Under the pieces are notes generated by a model. The model had not been told where the DNA came from and searched no databases. It saw nothing but the letters and a program-made list of their open reading frames with translations. A stretch of DNA of 64,000 bases from Macropodus opercularis. Taxonomy: Eukaryota; Chordata; Actinopteri; Anabantiformes; Osphronemidae. The stretch is taken from NCBI GenBank assembly GCA_030770545.1, contig CM061105.1, positions 7,919,001 through 7,983,000 of the forward strand, in the 5' to 3' direction. Positions 49,294-61,948 of the stretch are shown here, one piece after another. A program made the position numbers and the translations under genes. Position 1 is the first letter of the stretch. Every line of letters begins with the position of its first letter.

Positions 49294-50439
49294 TGCAGTA
49301 ATTTAAGATGCGCACACGTATTCTTGGGTTTGTTTTGGAGGAACTATTTTTTACAGAGAGAGGCAAGATTTTTAGACCTGGACTAATAGGAGATACCAAA
49401 ACATGTCATGAAAGTCAAATTACATTTGAACACATGAAATAAAAAGAGAATTGATTTCCAGTTAGAAATAGTTAGATGCAAAAAAAAAATCCTTTTTGAA
49501 TCCCTCAATATTAAAGGTTATTTCGCACCAGACCATACAGATACTGTAGCACCTGTGGCTAGTTTCTTAACTAATACGCAAATACAGCTTATTTGGCCTA
49601 ATTTTAACAATGGCAACAGTGCTAACCTCTACAAATCTAAGATAAATAAGCAAATAAATAATAATAAAAGTGCTAAGACTCCTCTAACAGCAGCTGCAGC
49701 TTTGAGCTAAGCTGCGTAAGTCAGATAGTGCTATGTTCATATTGCTGACATCACTTCCGTTAATGGACGTCCGTTCATTTTTTAAGTTATTTTCCAAAGC
49801 AAGGCGTCATAGCTCCAGCGGTCCAGCATTTGCTGCCATTGCATCTTCTGCATCCTTTCGGTTTGTGCTTTGTTGATGCTATAAAGAGCATCAGAGCAAC
49901 CCGGTTCTCTCCCTGCGCGTTCATTTGACGCTCGTGTATGCGTCTTGGGAATTTATCCACTGAAATGAGCAACACTCACCCACATGACACTAAAAAAACA
50001 GTCCTGCACACACGCGGAGGCGCACAGGATGAAATGCATCCATACACAAACACGCCCCCTCTATGTAGTGCAGCAAATACAATGATTGTATTTTGGCTCC
50101 ATTTTCTCCAGGGTGGTGACAAGTATTTTTCCTCTCACATGGTTGAAATGAAATCCAATTATATCTGTAATGGCTCTCCAACTTTCCTTCTGCTTTGAAG
50201 GAGTCAGCTTGCTTGAGTCACCACTGTTGGACCCAAATGTGTTCAGTAAATCAGTGATGCGCAATGGGGCAAATGTGCAATGGAGACAGATGCAGCGTGA
50301 GTTTGTGCGCTTGTCATAGTATGTATGTGTGCGTGGGGAGGATCCAGTGTTTCCTTCTTTGAGGCAACTAACATTCAGAAGTGACTGAACTCTTGTCAAA
50401 GTGTTACTCTGCTGAATGTGTGGCATGTTGCGGTGATAG

Positions 50440-50590
50440 CCGTCTATTTGCATATTTTAATTAAATTGCTGGAATTTGGAATTAATCACTTCCTAAATTT
50501 ATGGGGTAATTATATGGTGTTTGTCCTTGACTTAGAAGCATCACCCACCCGTGAATAAATTCATCATAGTCTTGTGATGGCAGGCAAAGT
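50440..50590. promoter_or_regulatory. candidate conserved noncoding element F
   Basis: Unique AT-rich block with TATTTGCATA (inverted octamer), TTTTAATTAAATTGC, GGAATTAATCACTTCC and GGGGTAATTATATGG close together. Inference only. Confidence 0.35.
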
Positions 50591-52379
50591 TACGCTGACA
50601 CCTTCAAACTTTGGTTCCTCTACTTACCCCTCAATTACCTTCTTTTACTTTCTGTTCTGACACAATAAATCACACACTGTCACACTGTCTTTGTCATCGG
50701 GCCCCTTGTGACAATTTGATCACGGTGATGTGTGGGAGGAAAGAGCGCAGACAATGTGTGCCGATCTGTGGGTGTGTGCGTTGTGCTGTGTCTGTGTGTG
50801 AACTTGTCTCAAAGGGCTGTTGAGTGGTTTAGACTTGGGCTCAGGTTTAAGGGTAGAATAAGGTTACGTTTAGGGGTTGGGGGTGAGATAAGGCCTTTTG
50901 ATGTGTTGACTGTGGTCAGCTGTAGACAAACTAAAGTGTGTGTGTGCTGGGCTTTTTAAGTCCCCCGTGCCCTCGCTACAATGAAGGGCCTCTTTGACAA
51001 ACCGGACATGAACGAGCTGTCATGTGTTTCCATGGCACCCCAAAGAAGCGCCTGTGCTTGCTTAGTGGGCAAAAGCATCCCATCACACCGGTTTTCCATC
51101 TTCAGTAGTATTTGCATCGCCAGTAGATTGACCAGTTGGCCAATACACCAGTAAGCGATGAATCTGGTTATTAGATCTGTGCCTGTAATTTATGTAGATT
51201 GAATGTTAACATGTGGCATCTACATTGTCCATGGTCCACTGAAGTTGCCCACTGATTCCTAATTGCTCGGTGCTTTGGAAGTATGCATGACTGCTCATAC
51301 AGTGTGATCAACAATAAAAATGTGCCATGAATGCAAGAGCACAAATGGATGCACGCTACATAGCTCGTGGTGCTTAGACTTAGCCAAAGTTTCACAAAAG
51401 ACAATAATCAAGATATTTAGATGCACAGTAACTGGCATTTGATGTCTGTACACAATCCTGTATCCAAACAGCGTAATGCAATGTAGCTGTAGTGTAAATG
51501 GTTTTAATTAAGAAATCAGCAGATGGGTGTAAAACCATTGCCTTTCCTCTCCAAGATGAAAACTGGCACCTGTCATTGTCCATCTGCTTTATTTCCTGTT
51601 CTTCTGATTTAATATTAGCACATAACAAACCCTCACACCTTGAGTGTCCTTCAAGCTGTTGTTTGACTGGACGACACTATGGATGTTACCATGTCAACCA
51701 CCCAGGAACTGAGATGATTGTTTTGATTATGTTTCTATTTGCTCGCAGTTTTCTGCTGCTTCTTTAAATTCAAGAAATACAAAGAATAGAGAAAGACGAC
51801 AGAACGAGAGAACTAGTGGCTTAATCAGATCAATGAGCAACTATTTTGTCTTTCAGACAATCAAGACAAATTCACAACAAAGTTAACATATGAAGTGGGA
51901 AGATGCGTGTAATGGTAAAAGGGGACTGGCAGTGCACCTAGTCCTGCAAGGGAAGTTCCAGGAGGATTTATTGGTTAAGTTTTGACCCCCTGGGCCACTG
52001 GAACATGCACCAAATACATTCTGCAAACCTTTCCACATCTGCTATGAATATTATGATATGTTGGGCTTGTGTGTAGTATAGCCTTGACCCACGCAGATTC
52101 AGCTGCACGACTCTACTTGACAGCAGTATTTGCATTGAAGCTAAAGTGGTGCCGTTAGTTTTGAAGCACTGTCACCAGAACTGGAACATTGTGTGGAGCG
52201 AAGAGAACCTGAAGCTCTCTTGAGCTTGTGCCCTGAGGAGAACGGCCTCCAGACCTGCATGCGTTTGACTACATTAGGATTAGACATACGACAGGAAATG
52301 AAGAGACCTGGGCGACGCCGATAAAAGGAGAGGAACTTTTCAGCAGTCGATGTCAAAGGTCAAATGTCAGTTATCGATG
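50591..52379. other. intergenic, no gene seen
   Basis: No exon-like signal or recognised repeat. Several short overlapping frames on both strands lack homology that I recognise. Confidence 0.5.
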
Positions 52380-52699
52380 TCAGGTCTCTCCCTGCCTTGT
52401 TTGAATGCTAATCACTCACAGGCTGCTATGACAATACGATTAGACTTGATTAAAACAGTCCATTAGCATAGAAATAGTGAGTAGGCTGAGCAAACAGCCC
52501 TCTGTCCTCGATAACATGCTCACTCTGCAACTGTTTTCCTGTGCCAGGAAAATGGCTGAATGGTCTAATCAGTGGTCAAGTCTTACGTGAAGTACAGGCC
52601 ACGTGCACCAGCAGGGAACGCTGACAAATGCACAACACGTGTGTGTGCTAGACGCATGTTTTCTGCCTTTTAAGTACATGTTGTGCCACATCTGTCATT

Positions 52700-53065
52700 G
52701 TAACCAGGGACTAGTTATCGATTGGCTTTCACTCCAAGGTTGTGCGGGGAGACTCCAGTTAACTATTCCTCCTCTGGGAGATGACTAATCATTTGCCGTG
52801 CGCTGCGAGAATTTTGACTGCACTAATCTCCGGATTGAACGGAGATTAACCGCCATGTGGGGTGATGACTCTCCTCTTTGTCTTTTTTGTCTGGATGGGG
52901 ATCTGCTCGCCTTATCTTATCGCTCTGCCTCATTTCTCCGGGGCAGTTCCTCACCGTTATCAACACAGCTCCATCTACAAGGAAATTAAAGCCTTTGCAG
53001 AAGTGGAATACGATTAAGGGAGGGGGAGAAAACTCTAATCTTTCCCCTTATAATTCATGCTAATA
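52700..53065. promoter_or_regulatory. candidate conserved noncoding element G with a paired GATTA palindrome
   Basis: A unique 365-bp block. TAATCTCCG (52824-52832) and CGGAGATTA (52840-52848) form a perfect 9-bp inverted repeat around GATTGAA, placing two GATTA/TAATC homeodomain-type cores head to head. GACTAATCATTTGCC, CGATTAAGGG and CTCTAATCTTTCC follow. Inference only. Confidence 0.4.
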
Positions 53066-53581
53066 ATACACCGCAGCGACCTACGAAGTGCTGAGAGACT
53101 GAATGACAAAAACACATCTTATCGTAGTGAAGGATGGAGAGATGGACGAACAAGGTGGCACCGGAGCGTTGAGGCCACGTGGAACTCATGACACGTTACA
53201 TGCGCGAGACTTAGTTTTGTCTTGGGGATTAACCCTCGCCTCACAGGACACAGCTGCCTGGTTCTGCCGCTGACACTGACCTCCTTTGTGTTTTTAATGA
53301 CTACATAGTTCATGCCTGTGTGCATCTGCAAGTGTGCGCCTGTTTTTGGATTTGTGTGCCCGGTAACAAAGAGGCGGGGCGGGTTACGGAGGGGGATTAG
53401 AACTCACACAGCAGCCTCCCTCCACGGCAAACATTAGTACAAGGTGCTGTCCTGTATGTGTGCGTGTGTAAATGTATAACATGCCACTGACACCAGACAA
53501 AAAGAGGAAGACTGAGTCCATCTGTGAAAGCTGCGGGATTAAGCTGTGCTCAAGCCAAGAACTACATGTCAATCAACTGCT

Positions 53582-53583
<2 letters not shown>

Positions 53584-53618
<35 letters not shown>

Positions 53619-53626
53619 GGGGGGGG
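53584..53626. repeat. (GT)n followed by poly-G
   Basis: About 15 GT units (53584-53613), then ATGT and a G9 run (53618-53626). Confidence 0.95.
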
Positions 53627-53983
53627 TACACAACTCTGCTCCCACGTAAACACGCAGCTCTGATCCCACTGTGGGGGAGGGAGGACCCCAACACTGTTGT
53701 TTTCATGTCTAATCTGTGGGATGACGGCAGCGATACATCGGTCAATCTCACTCAGCAGCAACAACACAATAATGTAAAGAGAAACTTTTTTTTAATGACG
53801 TTTAAATCTACGGGGCATGAATCCAACAGGATTAACGACTCTTTGCCTGATGTTAAAGATGCTTTGAGAGGCACCAGCGTTAAAGACTGTAGACGTTTGA
53901 GATGAACCATATATTCAATGCTGATCTTCATCTGCTGGAATGGCTCAGGCAGTGAGCTGGTGGGTCACCACTACCTCCCCCTC

Positions 53984-54005
53984 CTCCCTCCCTCCCTCCC
54001 TCCCC
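53984..54005. repeat. (CCCT)n microsatellite
   Basis: About five CCCT units in a C/T-rich patch. Confidence 0.85.
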
Positions 54006-54360
54006 ACACCTACTGGATGCTGCTTCTTTGAGGAGCTAGTTGTCATGCTGTCGGGACCCCGACTGCTCCTCCATAATGCGCCAACACTAGTGTGCGGCAC
54101 CCTGCGGGGGCTTGTCTGGGGCCACCAGCGCGCAGGCTGGAGCATTTCACGAACACCAAAGCAGTCACGCAGGTGTGTGTATGTGTTGGGGGTCCTTGAC
54201 CTGGATGTAGTGGCCCCTCAGTGGCAGAGCGTGTAGGTGGGGGGTCATTATCGCCCAAGGTGCTATGTTCCAGTTATTGAAACTGGCTTGCTCCCATACA
54301 CCCTTCACCCTGACTGGAGGGGAAATTGAAATCAATACAGTCTATGATGAGGCGACTGGA

Positions 54361-54430
54361 GTGGGACATGGGGTGAGGGGAGAAGGAGGAGGATAGGATG
54401 GGAGGGGAGGGGGTGGGGGGGGTTGGTTTG
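54361..54430 (+). other. G-rich tract with quadruplex potential
   Basis: Repeated GGGG/GGAGG blocks, with GGGAGGGGAGGGGGTGGGGG near 54400-54419, fit a G-quadruplex pattern on the plus strand. The tract lies 350-600 bp upstream of the candidate promoter. Confidence 0.5.
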
Positions 54431-54784
54431 ATGGATGGCTGGTTAAAGGGGGATGATCAATTACCCTGATGGATTGCTTTGTGGAATTCTCAGAAATGAG
54501 ACAGACCCCGACTCTGTCAAGTCGGATTGTCCGCTGAAGAGGAGAGAGTGCACCGCAGCAGTTTGCATCTCGTCGTGCCAGACTCATATCATTCACTTAC
54601 ATCTTTGTTGTTGTGAAAAGAGGCAACTGGTCCCTCCTCCTCCCTTCCATCCTTTATTTTTCGAAAATGTTTAATCCCCTCTGTCCCCACCCCTCCTCCA
54701 CACATTCACCCCCTAACGGATCCCCTCTCTCTCTCTCTACATTATTCTCTGTGCATTTTAATTTTTTTCTGTCACCGGGGGCCC

Positions 54785-55040
54785 AGTTTCCCCGCCCACT
54801 CTCCTCATTTTTGCCTGAAACTAGAATAGTGGAGCCAAGAAATAGTTAATCTCTCCGGCTGCCGCTATGATTGGCCGCTGTATGCAGCGCTTCAGCCTCT
54901 TTGAATGAGAAGCAGGGGTAACCAGGCAACTTCAGTGCTGGAGAGAAGAAGAGAAAAAAAAACACATAGGGCTTTACGGGATTTCAGAATTATGGAAGAA
55001 AGTTGAACATGTATAAAACAGAGGTGTGATGTGATTTCAC
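54785..55040 (+). promoter_or_regulatory. candidate promoter of an unidentified + strand gene
   Basis: In order: a GC box CCCCGCCC (54790-54797), an inverted CCAAT box ATTGG within GATTGGCCG (54870-54874), a perfect RFX X-box GTAACC-A-GGCAAC (54918-54930), and a TATA box TATAAAA (55012-55018). Their order and spacing fit a TATA promoter starting transcription near 55040. RFX plus NF-Y sites are typical of neural or ciliated-cell genes. The gene is not identified, because no coding exon is recognised in the window. Confidence 0.5.
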
Positions 55041-55212
55041 CTTGTGTGTCCGGAAAATGGAATTACCAAATGGATTTTCTTAAACGCGCTCTCTCCCTCT
55101 CTCCCTCTCTCTCTTGCTCATCGGGGGAACGTAGAGCGCTCAAATGAAGGGGACACAGATGTGGATTAAAACGCATAAATGGGACGCTCCAGAACGCATT
55201 CGCTGACAAAAG
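55040..55212 (+). other. candidate first exon ending in a consensus donor
   Basis: From the predicted start near 55040 the sequence runs through a CT-rich leader to AAAAG followed by GTGAGTGA at 55213. Two short upstream ORFs close inside it (ATG at about 55058 and 55144). A third ATG at 55179 stays open to the donor (MGRSRTHSLTK) but has a poor Kozak context. It is therefore most likely 5'UTR. The gene body would lie beyond the window or in exons I cannot recognise. Confidence 0.4.
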
Positions 55213-57179
55213 GTGAGTGACGTGTCAGTTCTGAGATCCTCTATTTAGAAGTCTTTTCAAACTGCGAGCTGTTTAAAGATGCGAGGCGGCTCAGCTACAT
55301 GTCAAGATTTATGGATAGGATGGCCGCGGAATGAAAATGGGTTGCGGAACCGTCTGCTGTGGATGACTGGGACAGTCACATAGTAAATTGAATAAAACAA
55401 ATACGACCATAAACGACTGTGTGATTAGATCGACGTTGGGGCTTTGAGGGCTTTTTGAGTCCTTTAAAGCGCAAACGCCGGTCGCCTGTCAAATAGCCTG
55501 CTGTCCCATAATAAATTGCGCACGAACTGCAAACGGACATTTCGTTTTGAAATTGATTTTGACGCATACGCTACACACACACGTTATGTTGCTTCACGAA
55601 ATTTGAATAAAGTACCAATGTCAGGAACAGCGAAAAGCTTTTTCCACCGCGGATGTGCCACCCCCCCTCCAGATATTCAAATGAAGACGTGTTCTGCTGC
55701 AACAGCAGTAAGTCATCTTCAAACGACAGCTTGTTAACCGGCTCTGATGCCAAGTGAAATGAGTGAATGATGACGCATATGTTGATGCCGCTATCGATTC
55801 CTGTGCATGTTAGAAAATGCTCAGCGGACTGCACCGGGAGCTGAGTACCTGTGGATGGATGCTTGGATGAGAGCGCACAGCGCTGCGCAGCCGAAGTCTC
55901 CCTCAAACCAGCACATAGGCCGATAGATGAGTTTTCCGGTGTTGGTTCGGGTTCACGGGTTACTGTGGGGATAAAACAACCCTGTTAAATGTGGAAGCGT
56001 CCAGGCGTGGGAGTGTTCAAACTGCGCCATGGCGTGTAGTTGCGCCTGTCTGTGGATTTTGCTGATTAGAAACGGTCGCTTTGAAGGAGCCAGTGATGCT
56101 GAATCTTAGAGGAAACACTTGGAATAAAGTTCATTGGTCTCTGTGTTTTATAGGTCGTTGTTTTACACAGTGTAACCATGATAACCCAACTAGCATCTGC
56201 ACTTGTATATTCATATTAATATTCAGATGTCCTATTGATTACAGTCTGGTTGAAGGAAAACAGAATGGCCCTGCATCGCATTCACCAAAGCTTCTTAAGT
56301 ATCGCTTGTGAAGGTGTTGGTGTAGTGTGTAACCCACCTCTTTCCTGCATTCTCCATGGTTTTTAACCCCTCAAACACCAAGTCCCCCTGGGGTGAAACT
56401 GAACGGGAGCCAGTTTTACCAGTTCAAATGCCCGATTCAGTCCCGCACCATATGTCTTTCACGATGACCTGTGTTTTCTGCTTGAGCGCTCCTATGAGAG
56501 CTGCGTGTCACTGACAATGGCCTTGGCTGTCGCCGTGAAAAAGCAGCAACAACACAGCTAACAGCCGTAAAACCAGCTTTCGCTGAAGCAACGCGATTCA
56601 CCTACCGCTGGCTCGAGGCGTTACTTCCTGCGGATGCTGTGCTTTGGTGGCGTATAAACAGAGGTCAGCATTAGCATTGTGACACTGGTGCCAAAGTTCG
56701 TTGGCGACTTCTGCCAGTTGGCCAAACTGCCTTTAGTAATCTCCTTACAGAGGATGTTCTGCAACAGATCCTAAGCTGCACTCACTGGCTCGTTTGTAGG
56801 ACACATGTGGTGCACACATGCGCGCGCACACACACGCACACGCATATACACTACAATTTCCAGTTGTCATCCCAAGACAGTTTTCTACAGTCCAGTGTGA
56901 GTTGGGGGGCTTAAGATGGAGCTGAACAAAACACTAGAGAGCATTAACTCCTCCAGTAAGGACTTCTTTGTTAGGTCTCCCAGTGGAATCAAGACACTTA
57001 ATTTAGCTCCTGACGGCAAAGCAGAGTGGATGTGGGAACTGCAATATCTCATCCTGTTAATGCCGTAATTCCTTTTCCCCTTTTGCAATTATTGTAAAAT
57101 GGTGAAAGTGGTTTCGAGACTCCTTTTCATGTTATCTTGGCATAATTACAACAGCGCAGGGACAACACAGTCGTTGTTG
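55213..57179. other. intron or intergenic, no feature identified
   Basis: No exon recognised. A GC/CA alternating patch (CATGCGCGCGCACACACACG) lies at 56816-56835. Confidence 0.5.
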
Positions 57180-57490
57180 TGCAATTGCCGTAGTGTTGCT
57201 TCGAAAGGCCTGCTGTATTATCGCATTTGTTGTTTCCCTTCATATTATAGTGGCATTACCTCGACTTGAACTCCCTTAAGATTTCCCCAAGTGCTCTAGG
57301 ATAATGCATCCACCGAGCAGGGGTTACGCTGACATGAAGGTAGCGTTTCAGTCGACGCACAGTTGCTGGAGTGGCCTAAATTTTTTATAAAACTTGACTT
57401 AATGAGCTCGCAAGACTGTGTCTGAGTTCTCATTTTGCTGGTGGCCTGATCACATCTAGTCTATTCATTAATGAAGATGTGGCCCCGGGC
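57180..57490. promoter_or_regulatory. candidate conserved noncoding element H
   Basis: Unique block with TGCAATTGCCGTAGTG, ATTATCGCATTTGTTG, GGTGGCCTGATCACATC and CTATTCATTAATGAAG (palindromic TTCATTAATGAA). No frame of note. Inference only. Confidence 0.35.
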
Positions 57491-58019
57491 GCAGGCATCG
57501 GAGGTGAATCCAGCGTGTCTCAGCTGAACAAAAGCAGGAGATTGCTCAGATAGCGGCACATTGTAGGATGGTGAATGATGCACATACTCCGTTTGGGGTG
57601 TAATCAACATGACAGGTGCATGTGAAGTTGCGAGTGCAATGGGAGGGTTGTGACAACTAAATGTGTCAGGAGCAAAGACTCACACCACAAGCTGTGATAG
57701 CAGCTAAAGAAATGGAGCTCAGATCTCCCCCATGGGAAGTTTAGAGGAATAGTTTGACATTTGGAGATATATTCGTATTTGCTTTCTTGCACAGAGTCAG
57801 ATAAGAGGATCTTCACAAAAAACCAAAAGTGTAAAGATGATGGTTTGCTGTTTTACAGGGGTTATGTGCCAGACTTATACTCCTTATATACAACACTGCC
57901 TTCAGCTTCATATGTAGCGAGTGTGGTTCAATCCTTTCATCTAGATCTCAACGAGACGGCAGATGAACAATTTCCCAAAATGCTGCATTGGTGCTTCAAT
58001 ATTCCAGAAATATCATACT

Positions 58020-58021
<2 letters not shown>

Positions 58022-58057
<36 letters not shown>

Positions 58058-58077
58058 TGTATATATATATATATATA
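58022..58077. repeat. (CA)n then (TA)n compound microsatellite
   Basis: About 16 CA units (58022-58052) followed by about 10 TA units to 58077. Confidence 0.95.
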
Positions 58078-61000
58078 CATACACACATATAAGTATGTTA
58101 CTGTATAATGCTTAGCTTCACAGCATGAAGCAATAACTTGGAAACAACCCTCACTGTTTTCCTAGTGCCCCTCTGCAACAAACAAAACCTAAATGAACAT
58201 TTTCCTGGAAACAGGCCTGTACTTTAAAAACTGAATGCATTTGAATTCATCTCCCACAGAACAGTGTATATTAGTGCTCACAGTAAACTAGGTTTTTTAT
58301 TTTTCCTCTAATGAGGCTGTGAATCGCGACCCAATTTCCACTCGTATCTTCTCACACTTAAATTCATAAAGTTCTAACATCCATTTAGACACAATGCAGT
58401 AAACTGGGACTGTTCAAACTCAGTGCAGTTGGGTTGTTCTTACTGAATTTCATGGTGTAATGAGAGAAGCGCAAGTTCCGTTGAACGTGATTTAGTCAGG
58501 TTACATATACTGTATGTCGATTTTTAGCAACAATAACAGTTAGTTGTCCTTGACTCTGTCATTTCCCACACTCATACCCTTTTCACACGGACTCCACTCA
58601 GTTGACAGTGAAGCAGTGACCCCACCAGCGTAGACGGTGGAATCAGACGGAACTGCCAGCCCATCACACAATTCTTTCCGTTGTGTGGATATGGGTGGGT
58701 GGTGATCCCTTTGCCTCGCTCTGTAACATCTGGTGAATGGGTGAAGTGTTCGATGTGAAGTCAGCAGTGTCGCCCTGCCTCCCATGTTCAGCAACAGCAG
58801 CCGTCACTACCCACTTTGCTTCCAGAGGACTGGGCTTCTTCAATGCATCAATGACACCAGGCGTCACGAGGGACGTGTAGCATGCCAAACCAATGATTCA
58901 TTAGGACTCAATTAGCTGGGAGGCATGGGGCGTCCTGCCATATGCCTCGAGGTTCAACGGCAATCTGTACCCACTCCCTACTACTGTACTCTCAACCGTC
59001 GTTGGCGCTGTACAGTCTGTACCGGTGTGATGCGTCAGGGCTGTACAGTACCAGCACAGGGCTGCAGTCTGATCCCTTCTACAAAGCCTGTCTTCTTTGT
59101 ACCATTAAAACCAGTCAGTAGAAGAGATTTAGCGGCTCCGTCTCCAACCACCCAGCTTCTGAGCTGGAAATGAGTCACGATGACCTTCAGCTCAACTCAT
59201 GTTGCGCCAGTTGGCAACGTATGAAATACTCATCCATCTAGTGAAGTATGTGGCTGTGGAGTTCCAGATACTGTAAATCTTAGGAGGTAAGAAAGGCTCC
59301 GCTCAATATCGACTTTATTTCGCTTGCCAAGAAGCAGCGTGTGCTGCCGACAAGACCTATCCACCCTCAAATCTAGTTTGTCTTCTTATCTGCGCCAAGG
59401 TAAAGGCCCCCTCACCCCCTCCCCGGTGCTGTCTCGCTCTTCTGCAACCTGATATTAATGAAATTTAAGGTTGTAGTCCTAAGAGGGATAATGACACTGA
59501 ACAACAAACGTCCAGATATCCAGTCCGTCCAATACCTAGTCTGCATGTGTAATGGTTAATTAAAAAGCGTGATAGAACCTGGACGTGTCATTACACCAAA
59601 ATACAAATATTCTGGACTGTGTACATTTGCAGCCAACTCTCACTTTCAGTAGCTTCAACACCAGGACCACCATCAAGGATGTGGAACATTGTTTAAAAGG
59701 AGTCAAACCATTGAGATGATTGATTGGCTCACTAAAAGGCAGCCGAGACGCCACAATCACGACTCTCTCAAGAACATAAAAGAGCTACAGGGACACCAAC
59801 GTCCATCCACACTTCCCCCACCCTGAGGCTGACGTGTATAGATTATACCGTAACTATAATGTACAGTAGTGAAATGCTTGAGCTAAATGTCCACAAAATT
59901 AGCTCAACGTATTTTTAACATATGTTTAGAACCTCTAGCATCTGAGCAAACCCGTTAAACATCGAAACATTTTTTATTTAAGCGAAAAGGATGTAAACTG
60001 TAAAAGCAGCATGTCTTTCAGTGTGTCAAAGCGATTAGACTTAGTTATTGTACGTGGCTTGGTTTGAGTGAGAAAATCAGAGCATGTTTTTGCAAATCAA
60101 AAGCGTTACTTTTCAATAATGCCAGGAGCACTAGAGGAGACACACAGAGAGGAAATCATCAAGTCAAGTTAGAGCAGCTCTGCCCCAGTTGTAGGCACGT
60201 GCAGCCACCCAACTACACCCACCAGCGCTTTCACCGCATTACCCAGAAACGCTACGTTCGTGTGACCCAATTTATCAGCATCTCCTCCCCATTCATCTGC
60301 TCTCACAGATGCACCACAGGAGGCTGCGTAAGCAGCGGAGCATTCATCACCTCTGAGTGGTGAGGTCCTTCGGCTGCATCCGTCTCGCCCCTGCTACAAC
60401 CCTATTCCCCACCGGCGGGACAGCAGCTCCGTATGTGGCTGATGATCATAATGGTGTGGCAGGGTTGCAGCAGCAGGCACCAATGTACTGTAGCTCACGT
60501 GTTTTTGTTTGTGTCTTTAAACAACTATGCAATCAAATATAAGTTTAGCAGTGTTTTCTTCCAGTGACAGTGTATTTAAATATTGTGTCTGCCACATTCT
60601 TTTACCGCAGCACTTTTTCAGGCCCCTGGAGAAAATTGAGATGTTCAGTTCAGCCTAGAGGAGCTAGAAAGCTCAGTTCTCCCAGGATTTCGTATCCCCT
60701 GACTCATGCTTTTTTAGAGCACTGTATTCCTTTTCTTTCAGTCATGTAGTGTTGAATCTGAAACATTAAGAGACAGCAAAAGTTCATTCTCACAACCGAA
60801 GCTTGTCTGCGAGTCAAGGTGTTAAACGTTACAACCTATGATGAAGCCAGTTGACTCAAACAGAATGTGACCGTTGCATTTTACTGTTTGTGTATTATCA
60901 ACCCACAAGATTTTCACAGGGATGAAAGTCCTCTAGACTGATTTCATCAGAGGTCAAGAGTGAGAGTTTCCTCAAGTTTTACGGTCACTGTGACCTCATG

Positions 61001-61599
61001 ATGGTTCATTCTTATCAGTGTAATATGTCACAAATGTGAGATGGGACTGGAGCTTGACTACACATCTTGCTGCTTCAGGTAGTTAGGACGTAAATGTAAA
61101 CTCTCCGAACTTGCTAATCAAGCAAAAATAATTGATGTTCTCTGGTTGGTTAGAAGGATGAACTCCAACATGTGGCAGCGTATGATAAATATTTCCCTCT
61201 TATTAGCTGATGTGTGATTCCCCCTAAACGTCTGCCCAGGCTGGGTAATCACAGTTGTGTTAATTTGAAACTTTGTACCTTTTTTAATTAAATGTAGATG
61301 CAAAGCCCGCAGGAATCAGATTGTGTGTTTCACCGAGCGAAAAGCTTCTGGCGCAGCAGCAGCGGTCAGCATGACGTCATCTGACGAGACTCTTTAGATC
61401 GCTTTCCATCAGAACATCACAGTTGGAGACTACCCTGATGTTTTGCTCTAATCAACCATCAAGTGTCATATCCAGGAGGCTTCAGTCAGGCTCACATCCA
61501 GATTCCTCTTTGGGTTTATTCAAAACAACATGATGCTGAAGAAGCAGATCCTCAGAGACACAACAGCAGCGCGGCTTGTGTGTGTTCTCGAGCTGTGTG
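58078..61599. other. intron or intergenic, no gene seen
   Basis: Short ORFs on both strands show no domain signal. No known RNA gene or transposon end recognised. Confidence 0.5.
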
Positions 61600-61860
61600 A
61601 GATCTTGACCTTGCGATGCCTTTGTAATGAGACGCAGTTGAATATTTCACTTATCATTAGCGGCATGATTAGCTGCCAATGGACTGTGCCTGGCGTGGTT
61701 TAATCCTCCCAGTCTCCAGAGTGTGATAACATATGAGACGACAACACTTTCACACCCAGTTTCACACCTCCCGCGGTTCCATACGTCGCAGCAGCCTAAT
61801 CACTCATGTGAGATTAATGAGCGATGTTGAGGTGCGGTGGGAGATTCACTAATTACACCT
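61600..61860. promoter_or_regulatory. candidate conserved noncoding element I
   Basis: Unique block with CACTTATCATTAGCGGC, CATGATTAGCTGCC, GGTTTAATCCTCCC, CTAATCACTCATGTGAG and GAGATTAATGAGC, i.e. repeated TAATC/GATTA cores. Inference only. Confidence 0.35.
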
Positions 61861-61898
61861 GCACATATTGTAATGTAGTCAGGGGAATAGACGGTGTG

Positions 61899-61901
<3 letters not shown>

Positions 61902-61947
<46 letters not shown>
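61902..61947. repeat. (GT)n microsatellite
   Basis: About 23 GT units, the longest dinucleotide run in the window. Confidence 0.97.

Positions 61948-61948
<1 letters not shown>

Noticed and set aside
50045..50075. CTCF-like GCCCCCTCTATGTAGTG on the minus strand
   Set aside because: The core has the wrong spacing between the GGGGG part and the TAG part, so the match to the consensus is poor.
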